DNA from: an uncultured Bacilli bacterium
Lineage (GTDB): Bacteria > Bacillota_I > Bacilli_A > RF39 > UBA660
DNA length: 10,361 nt
Reading direction: 5' to 3'
Assembly (NCBI GenBank): GCA_947626425.1
Contig: CANQRX010000047.1
Coordinates: forward strand, 1-10,361
In this document: positions 6,202-10,361 of the stretch, piece after piece
Numbering within the stretch: position 1 is the first letter of the stretch
Layout: every line of letters begins with the position of its first letter
Program-made: the position numbers and the translations under genes
The notes under the pieces: generated by a model
What the model was told of the DNA's origin: nothing
The model's input: the letters and a program-made list of their open reading frames with translations, nothing else
Database searches by the model: none

Positions 6202-6416
6202 TTTTGATTATTACAATTTTTTAAAAGATTAATGGTTTTAGAATCAAATTCACCATTATAAAATTTATCAATAACTTTTTTAAAAACATTTATTTTATGG
6301 TTCGCATAATAAAATAAAGAACACGATTTAACTTTAACTTTTAAGTTATCTAAATACCTAAGAATTTTTGTTGGATTAATGTTGCTTAGGTTTAATAAAG
6401 AGTTTGTTATTACCAT
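6198..6416 (-). CDS. Doubtful 72-aa frame or gene remnant
   Basis: This is the only sizeable frame in the 228-bp gap between the flavoprotein operon and the next gene. The product is Asn/Lys/Leu-rich with no motif that I recognise. Its stop shares the palindrome TTAA (6198-6201) with the stop of the upstream gene. Against it being real: the start codon at 6416 has no ribosome binding site on the minus strand, and it sits on the GGAGG of the plus-strand gene at 6430. It may be a decayed C-terminal gene fragment or chance. The gap also holds a 7-bp inverted repeat, ACCTAAG (6356-6362) / CTTAGGT (6385-6391), and a weak TTGTTG-N17-TTTAAT promoter (6368-6396) for the gene at 6430. Confidence 0.2.
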   Translation of the reverse strand: MVITNSLLNLSNINPTKILRYLDNLKVKVKSCSLFYYANHKINVFKKVIDKFYNGEFDSKTINLLKNCNNQN

Positions 6417-6429
6417 GGAGGTTTTGTAA

Positions 6430-7470
6430 ATGAAAGAAAAATATTTAACCCTTGAACAAAATACATGCTTTGCTAGAATATTTTTAAATACTTTTGGTCT
6501 TATTTTAGAAACTACAAATGAGGTTACTGAATTTTCAAAAATAAAAATCTATGACAAGATTATGAATGAAGTTGGAGAATTACATTTTGTTAATGGTAAA
6601 ATTATAATTGCAGCTAATTATAATAACAGTGTGTTAGACGCAAGTTTTGATATGGCCAAAATGTCAGGATTTATTGATTCAGAGTGTGAAAATGCTTCAT
6701 ATGCTATATATGGTGAATGGTCGAGTAAAATTGTATTTCAAGTTCAAAAATCAAATAATATAACTTTATCTGGAGAATTTTTAATAACATGTTCAGCCGA
6801 TACTGAATTTGGAATAACTTGTTTTTGTCATCCTTTAATTAATTGTGAAGTTCCTGGAAAAGGAAGTATAATTTTGAAACTATTAAGAGATGGAAGTACA
6901 TTTAGTTGTGAAATTGAAGCGAAAGAAAACCATGAAGTAATAGATGTAAGGCCTTGGGATTGGTTAAATGGCTATCTTCTTCATGATATAAAAAAAGGAA
7001 AATATGATAAAGAAAAATTTGGTTATCCATATAGAAGATATGCTGGAATTTTTAATGGCGCTGAAAGAGGTGAAGATAAAGATAAGCTACAAGTATTTTT
7101 AAGCGAGGAAGAGTATGAAAAACAATTAACTTTTAGAAACGAATTTCCGCCGAAAGTTAGAGATGACAATTCTTGGGAAACCTTAGTACAAAAAGGAAGG
7201 TTAATGCAAGATTTAGACCCTGATATGTTTAAGAAAATTAAAAAATTAAGAAATATATTATTAATTGGAGATATATCTTTATTAGATAATTTAGTAAGTG
7301 TTTGTTATGATAGTTATACTGATGAAGAATTAAGTGCTTTATTAGGTATTAATAGACAAAAAATGAATTATCAAAATGGTACTGATACGTTAGTTAATTC
7401 TTACTTTGAAATTGGTATTAGCAATTGTTTCTTTTCAAAAGAAGCTCAAAAAAGATTATTAAAGAAATAA
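6430..7470 (+). CDS. Hypothetical protein (346 aa)
   Basis: The ATG at 6430 is preceded by an excellent ribosome binding site, GGAGG (6418-6422), at a 7-nt spacing, so this is a real gene. I do not recognise the family. The first half (about residues 1-170) is rich in alternating hydrophobic and polar residues, suggesting a beta-sandwich-like domain. It includes a Cys pair in ITCFCHP. The segment at about 173-215 is aromatic and basic (RPWDWLNGYLLHDI, then GYPYRRYAGIFNGAERGED). The C-terminal third is helical and charged (EEEYEKQ, DEELSALLGINRQKM, SKEAQKRLLKK). There is no signal peptide, membrane segment or repeat. Its promoter is weak (TTGTTG-N17-TTTAAT, 6368-6396). Codon use resembles its neighbours. 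No function can be inferred; the lack of a signal suggests a cytoplasmic protein. Confidence 0.8.
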   Translation: MKEKYLTLEQNTCFARIFLNTFGLILETTNEVTEFSKIKIYDKIMNEVGELHFVNGKIIIAANYNNSVLDASFDMAKMSGFIDSECENASYAIYGEWSSKIVFQVQKSNNITLSGEFLITCSADTEFGITCFCHPLINCEVPGKGSIILKLLRDGSTFSCEIEAKENHEVIDVRPWDWLNGYLLHDIKKGKYDKEKFGYPYRRYAGIFNGAERGEDKDKLQVFLSEEEYEKQLTFRNEFPPKVRDDNSWETLVQKGRLMQDLDPDMFKKIKKLRNILLIGDISLLDNLVSVCYDSYTDEELSALLGINRQKMNYQNGTDTLVNSYFEIGISNCFFSKEAQKRLLKK

Positions 7471-7549
7471 TTAAACTAATCGAGTAACACCACAGGTTAT
7501 CCTAAGTTTCTATCCAATTTTTGTCCATTTTTTTACGATTTGAAATCTA

Positions 7550-7578
7550 TTGCAATTTCATTATAAACTTGATAAAAT
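7550..7578 (+). promoter_or_regulatory. Sigma-A-type promoter of the cyclophilin lipoprotein gene
   Basis: TTGCAA (7550-7555), a 17-bp spacer and TAAAAT (7573-7578) make a near-consensus promoter 30 nt before the ATG at 7608. No clear terminator was found between the preceding gene and this promoter. Confidence 0.65.
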
Positions 7579-7607
7579 GAATTAGAATTTAGAAAGTAGG
7601 GTACTTG

Positions 7608-8252
7608 ATGAAATTGATGAAATTACAAGGAAAAACAAAAGTATGTATTTTATTATTTATAATTGCCATTGTTGTTTTATTTACAGGTTGCGAAAAACAA
7701 GATTTAACGAAAGGAAATATTGATAATATGGAATATGTTGAAACAGAAGAACAAACAGACTATATTAAAATTGTCACGAATAAAGATAAAGTTATTATTG
7801 CCCAGTTATATCCTGATATTGCACCTATAACCGTAAAAAACTTCAAGAAGTTAGTTAGTGAGAAATTTTATGATGGACTTATTTTTCATCGAGTAATTGC
7901 CGACTTTATGATACAAGGTGGAGATCCTTTAGGTACTGGTACAGGTGGAAGTGAAGAAACAATTAAAGGTGAATTTAAGGAAAATGGTGTTACTAATAAC
8001 TTAAAACATGAAAAAGGTATTTTATCAATGGCTCGTTCAGATGATATGAATTCAGCATCTAGTCAGTTTTTCATCTGTGTAAACGATAATCCCCATTTAG
8101 ATGGTTTATATGCAGCTTTTGGTAAAGTAATCGCTGGTTATGATGTTGTTGAAGAAATATCAAAAGTTAAAACTGATGAAAACGATAAACCATTGCAAAA
8201 TCAAATAATGAAAACAGTCCGTTTTGTCAATGTAACCAAAAGTAATGAATAA
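7608..8252 (+). CDS. Cyclophilin-type peptidyl-prolyl isomerase, lipoprotein
   Basis: The protein is 214 aa from the ATG at 7608, six bases after AAAGTAGGG; ATG 7617 is an alternative. A basic N-terminus and a hydrophobic stretch (about residues 12-25) end in FTGC with C28, a lipobox-like site for lipid attachment. It should therefore be anchored on the outer face of the membrane; F at position -3 is less usual than Leu. A short linker leads to a full cyclophilin domain (about 52-210). The catalytic Arg is R95 in FHRV, with F100, Q103 and GGDP, and then SSQFFI and the loop LDGLYAAFGKV. Enzymes of this family isomerise X-Pro peptide bonds, and exported ones help fold secreted proteins. It has its own promoter. 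The next gene encodes a membrane-anchored surface protein, a possible client, which is inference. Confidence 0.92.
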   Translation: MKLMKLQGKTKVCILLFIIAIVVLFTGCEKQDLTKGNIDNMEYVETEEQTDYIKIVTNKDKVIIAQLYPDIAPITVKNFKKLVSEKFYDGLIFHRVIADFMIQGGDPLGTGTGGSEETIKGEFKENGVTNNLKHEKGILSMARSDDMNSASSQFFICVNDNPHLDGLYAAFGKVIAGYDVVEEISKVKTDENDKPLQNQIMKTVRFVNVTKSNE

Positions 8253-8293
8253 AAGTAAGGATTTATGAAATAAAAAAAATAATATAAAACATC

Positions 8294-8323
8294 TTGAAAA
8301 AAGAAAGTTATTAACTTTATAAT
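8294..8323 (+). promoter_or_regulatory. Sigma-A-type promoter of the variable surface protein gene
   Basis: TTGAAA (8294-8299), an 18-bp spacer and a perfect TATAAT (8318-8323) lie 31 nt before the ATG at 8355. GAGGA (8341-8345) is the ribosome binding site. Confidence 0.65.
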
Positions 8324-8354
8324 TTTAAATAGAAAATAGAGAGGAAAAAAGCCA

Positions 8355-9734
8355 ATGAAAATTGATAATTATAAGTTAAAAAACAGAAAAAAAGCAAAAA
8401 TTTTAATAGGAAGTATGGCCGGAATAATAACCCTAGGGGGGGGGTATATATTAAGTAGAAGTTATGGAAAATACCAAGTAGAACAAAGCTTTCCCATAAT
8501 GGAAGGCCAAATAAAAATTAGAAAAATAACAGTAGATTTAAGTTTAGAATCTTGTGATGATACAATTTTAGCTACAACAGAAGTAACAGGAGCTGTAGAT
8601 AAGTATGAATATCAAATTGACAGTGAAAGTTGGAAAGAAGGTTCTGCTACACAGAATTTTAATGTACCGTCGAGAGGGCATCATACAGTAAAAGTTAAAG
8701 TAACTGCGGGATCAAAAACAGCTGAAACAAGTGAAGAGATAGATATGCCAAACTCAGAAACTGTAAAAATATATGAAAAAGATATTCCAGTAGCAACCTG
8801 TGGAGATGGATTATATAAAGTAGAACATAAAGAAGAAGACGTTGATACGAATTGGCAAGAGACAGAATATCGTTTTGCTGGCGTAAATTATACTGATGCT
8901 GAAACACCATACGTCCATAATTATGTAAACTTTAATGGCGAGAAATGGCGAATCATTGGTTTAGTAAATGTTAAAACTAAAGATGAAAAAATAGAACAAC
9001 GATTAAAAATTGTACGAACCGATGGAGTAAAAGACCAAAAAGATTTTGGAGAATATCTATGGGACAATGAAGATGAAAATGACTGGACAACATCAAAATT
9101 AAAAACAATGCTTAATGGTATTTACTATAATAGTACAAATGGAAATTGTTATACAACAAGTAGTACAGCAACCCAATGTGATTTTAATTCTGAAAGTGGA
9201 ACTTTACCAAAAGGATTAAGTCAAGAAGCTCGACAAATGGTCGATGATGGAGTAACATGGAATTTAGGGGGAACAGCAAACTATAATACCACAACAGTAA
9301 CCCAATATTATAACTATGAACGAGGCGAAACAGTGTATAATGATAGACCAAAGGAATGGACAAAAACCAATGATGAAGCTGAACATAAAGGAGTAGGCTT
9401 AATTTACCCGAGTGACTATGGATATGCCACAAATGGAGGAAACAAAGGAAGATATTTTTGCTTTGCCGAAGCATTGTACAATTGGGATACAGAAGAAGAG
9501 TGTTCAAGTAATGATTGGCTAAAGCCAAGTAGTAGCTATTTATGGACGATTACGCCGTATTCGGGCGGTTCCATCTATGCGTTCTCTGTCACCTCGTCGG
9601 GGTTTGTCGACAACTGCTACAACGTCATTTACTCCGCTGTCGTCTGGCCCGTCGTGTATCTGAAATCTTCTGTTAAAATTATTGATGGAGATGGCACTTT
9701 TCAAAATCCGTACATCTTATCTGTTCAAAATTAA
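8355..9734 (+). CDS. Membrane-anchored protein with DUF6273/DUF1566-like C-terminal domain, putative DGR target
   Basis: The protein is 459 aa. A short basic cytoplasmic start is followed by one membrane segment (about residues 14-34) without a lipobox, so it is probably an anchored extracellular protein. Residues about 52-135 look like an Ig-like beta domain (ending in VKVKVTAGS). The rest resembles the CLec-like DUF6273/DUF1566 group: a WRIIGLV strand, a W-x-x-S-x-L-x-x-x-LNG-x-Y motif near 245-260, and a terminal WTITPYSGGS...PVVYLKSSVKI...NPYIL. Two features stand out. Codons 28-30 are nine consecutive G (8436-8444). Codons 397-436 form a GC-rich, A-poor block (9543-9662) with codon use unlike the rest of the gene. 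Domains of this fold are the usual targets of diversity-generating retroelements. The ligand is unknown and the family assignment is moderate. Confidence 0.8.
   Translation: MKIDNYKLKNRKKAKILIGSMAGIITLGGGYILSRSYGKYQVEQSFPIMEGQIKIRKITVDLSLESCDDTILATTEVTGAVDKYEYQIDSESWKEGSATQNFNVPSRGHHTVKVKVTAGSKTAETSEEIDMPNSETVKIYEKDIPVATCGDGLYKVEHKEEDVDTNWQETEYRFAGVNYTDAETPYVHNYVNFNGEKWRIIGLVNVKTKDEKIEQRLKIVRTDGVKDQKDFGEYLWDNEDENDWTTSKLKTMLNGIYYNSTNGNCYTTSSTATQCDFNSESGTLPKGLSQEARQMVDDGVTWNLGGTANYNTTTVTQYYNYERGETVYNDRPKEWTKTNDEAEHKGVGLIYPSDYGYATNGGNKGRYFCFAEALYNWDTEEECSSNDWLKPSSSYLWTITPYSGGSIYAFSVTSSGFVDNCYNVIYSAVVWPVVYLKSSVKIIDGDGTFQNPYILSVQN
8436..8444 (+). repeat. Poly-G tract (G9) inside the membrane-anchor codons
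   Basis: Nine G in a row encode Gly28-Gly30 of the surface protein, in an AT-rich gene that elsewhere has no run like it. Gain or loss of one base would shift the frame just after the membrane segment. This is the classic arrangement of a slipped-strand phase-variation tract. Confidence 0.85.
9543..9662 (+). other. Putative DGR variable region (VR)
   Basis: These 120 bp encode residues 397-436 and contain about 55% G+C and only 16 A by my count, while both flanks are AT-rich. Threonine, proline and serine codons here are ACG, CCG, TCG and TCC, where the rest of the gene uses ACA, CCA and TCA. Residues at likely surface positions (Y402, S406, I407, Y408, F410, T413, F417, D419, N420, C421, Y422, N423, I425, Y426, S427) all have codons ending in C or T. 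That is the outcome of A-to-any changes at AAC/AAT template codons. W431 (TGG) could come from AGG (Arg), giving the V-R-P motif common in this domain. No template copy or reverse transcriptase lies in the window. Confidence 0.6.
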
Positions 9735-9748
9735 AAGTTAGTCGAAGA

Positions 9749-9793
9749 GGTGTACTATCTAGTGTGTAAATATTACACACTAGATAGTACACC
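9749..9793. repeat. Perfect 21-bp hairpin downstream of the surface-protein gene
   Basis: The left arm 9749-9769 is the exact reverse complement of the right arm 9773-9793, with a 3-nt ATA loop. It starts 15 bp after the stop codon. No T run follows on either strand, so it is not a canonical intrinsic terminator, though it would fold strongly in RNA or as a cruciform. Confidence 0.9.
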
Positions 9794-9811
9794 TTCAGAT
9801 AGTACACCTTC
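9782..9811 (+). repeat. Tandem 15-bp direct repeat duplicating the hairpin arm
   Basis: AGATAGTACACCTTC occurs twice in succession (9782-9796 and 9797-9811). The first copy overlaps the right hairpin arm. The second could pair with the left arm instead, with outer pairs TCGAAG (9742-9747) / CTTCGA (9809-9814), giving two competing structures. Confidence 0.85.
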
Positions 9812-9881
9812 GATAATTTATAAAATATGACCTTGTAAAGGTCGGCCGAAACAATAAATTTATAAAAAATTCAAATAAATT

Positions 9882-9924
9882 TTGGACAAGTTATTGCAAC
9901 ATTTATTGGACATGTAAGTGCAAC
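9882..9924 (+). repeat. Two imperfect 19-bp direct repeats, IS-end-like
   Basis: TTGGACAAGTTATTGCAAC (9882-9900) and TTGGACATGTAAGTGCAAC (9906-9924) match at 16 of 19 positions with a 24-bp period. Repeated subterminal motifs of this kind occur at the ends of IS21-family elements. Here they lie just beyond the end of an IS5-type transposase, so they may be an end of this element or a relic of another one. Confidence 0.45.
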
Positions 9925-9953
9925 TACTTTATTAAAGTTGTTCGGAAACTAAT

Positions 9954-10361
9954 TTAAGCTCTATCAAGATTGTAGAAACCACAAAGTAGTACGGCAAATT
10001 TAGCAAAATAGGATAAGGTATTTCTAAATTTTGTAGATAACATTTTGAATCTTTTAATCCAACCATTTGTATGTTCAATAAAAATTCTATCTTTTGCTAA
10101 TTCTTTGTTTTCTTTTATTTCTTCTTCTGTTAACTTGTGGTGTTTAGAATTTTTATGAGGAATCCTACTATTTGGATGAAATTTATCCATACCAAGGTAT
10201 CCTAAATCAACTTCATTTGCTACATTTTCTGGTGTTCCTTCAAACGTTCTTTTCCATAGATGAAAATCATGTTCTGCTCCTGGTAATAAAACCCGTTTTT
10301 ACTCCTCGGATAATCTGTATCTTCATTGTATGATACTTTTTCTTTCCTGAATATTTTTCTT
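9954..10361 (-). pseudogene. IS5-type DDE transposase, frameshifted and cut by the window edge
   Basis: The C-terminal half of an IS5-family (ISL2/IS1031-like) transposase reads on the minus strand. In one frame, below about 10299, it gives VLLPGAEHDFHLWKRTF, DLGYLGMDKFHPNSRIPHK, then LTEEE and the catalytic-region motif IEHTNGWIKRFKMLS, ending in FNL-type residues before the TAA at 9954-9956. Upstream of about 10296 the matching protein continues in a different frame (KEKVSYNEDTDYPRSK). The switch falls at a run of five A on the minus strand (10300-10296); one extra A would restore a continuous frame. It is either a decayed copy or a programmed -1 frameshift site. The N-terminus lies beyond the window. 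The element appears to have inserted next to the surface-protein locus. Confidence 0.8.

Noticed and set aside
8695..9528. Leu/His-rich minus-strand frames inside the surface-protein gene.
   Set aside because: Composition typical of antisense reading of a Glu/Asn/Thr-rich gene, with no ribosome binding sites and no known motifs.
9829..9843. Small hairpin GACCTT-GTA-AAGGTC between the surface-protein gene and the transposase.
   Set aside because: Only 6 bp and not followed by a T run. Too weak to call a terminator or an element end.

Overview
The window is AT-rich DNA of a low-GC Gram-positive type. It has strong GGAGG-like ribosome binding sites, a tRNA with an encoded CCA end, and ordinary code use (TGG for Trp, TGA as a stop). 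The gene set (Gly-X-Y collagen-like protein, Fe/Mn superoxide dismutase, cyclophilin lipoprotein, membrane-anchored CLec-like surface protein) fits an uncultured gut Bacilli/Firmicutes lineage. That assignment is inference from composition and gene style; no marker gene for taxonomy is present.

Left part (1-1460): a tRNA-Phe with its terminator, then about 395 bp without a protein gene. This gap holds two back-to-back terminators and, on the minus strand, a compact candidate RNA of about 100 nt with its own promoter and four stem-loops. Its layout (antirepeat-like segment containing ACTATGAC, small UGCC/GGCA hairpin, terminator) resembles a type II CRISPR tracrRNA, although no cas gene or array is visible. 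A MazF/PemK-like toxin gene with an unusual N-terminal extension follows on the minus strand. A 50-aa charged, coiled-coil-like small protein is divergent from it.

Middle (1460-7470): a collagen-like protein with duplicated globular inserts and a C1q/BclA-like tail converges on, and overlaps, a Mn-type superoxide dismutase gene. Divergent from the dismutase are two overlapping flavoprotein genes of the HI0933/BaiN and COG2509 families, probably one transcript. After a short, doubtful region comes an unrecognised 346-aa protein.

Right part (7470-10361): a secreted cyclophilin-type prolyl isomerase lipoprotein is followed by a 459-aa membrane-anchored protein with an Ig-like region and a DUF6273/DUF1566-like C-terminal domain. 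This gene has two diversity signatures. One is a run of nine G in codons 28-30, which could slip and switch the gene on and off. The other is a sharply bounded 120-bp GC-rich, A-poor block near the 3' end, whose variable-looking codons nearly all end in C or T, as expected of a diversity-generating retroelement (DGR) variable region. No reverse transcriptase or template repeat is in the window, so any such element would act from elsewhere. A perfect 21-bp hairpin with a duplicated arm follows, then IS-end-like direct repeats and a frameshifted IS5-type transposase cut by the window edge.

The two most notable items are the putative DGR target with a G9 tract and the orphan tracrRNA-like RNA beside a MazF-like toxin.
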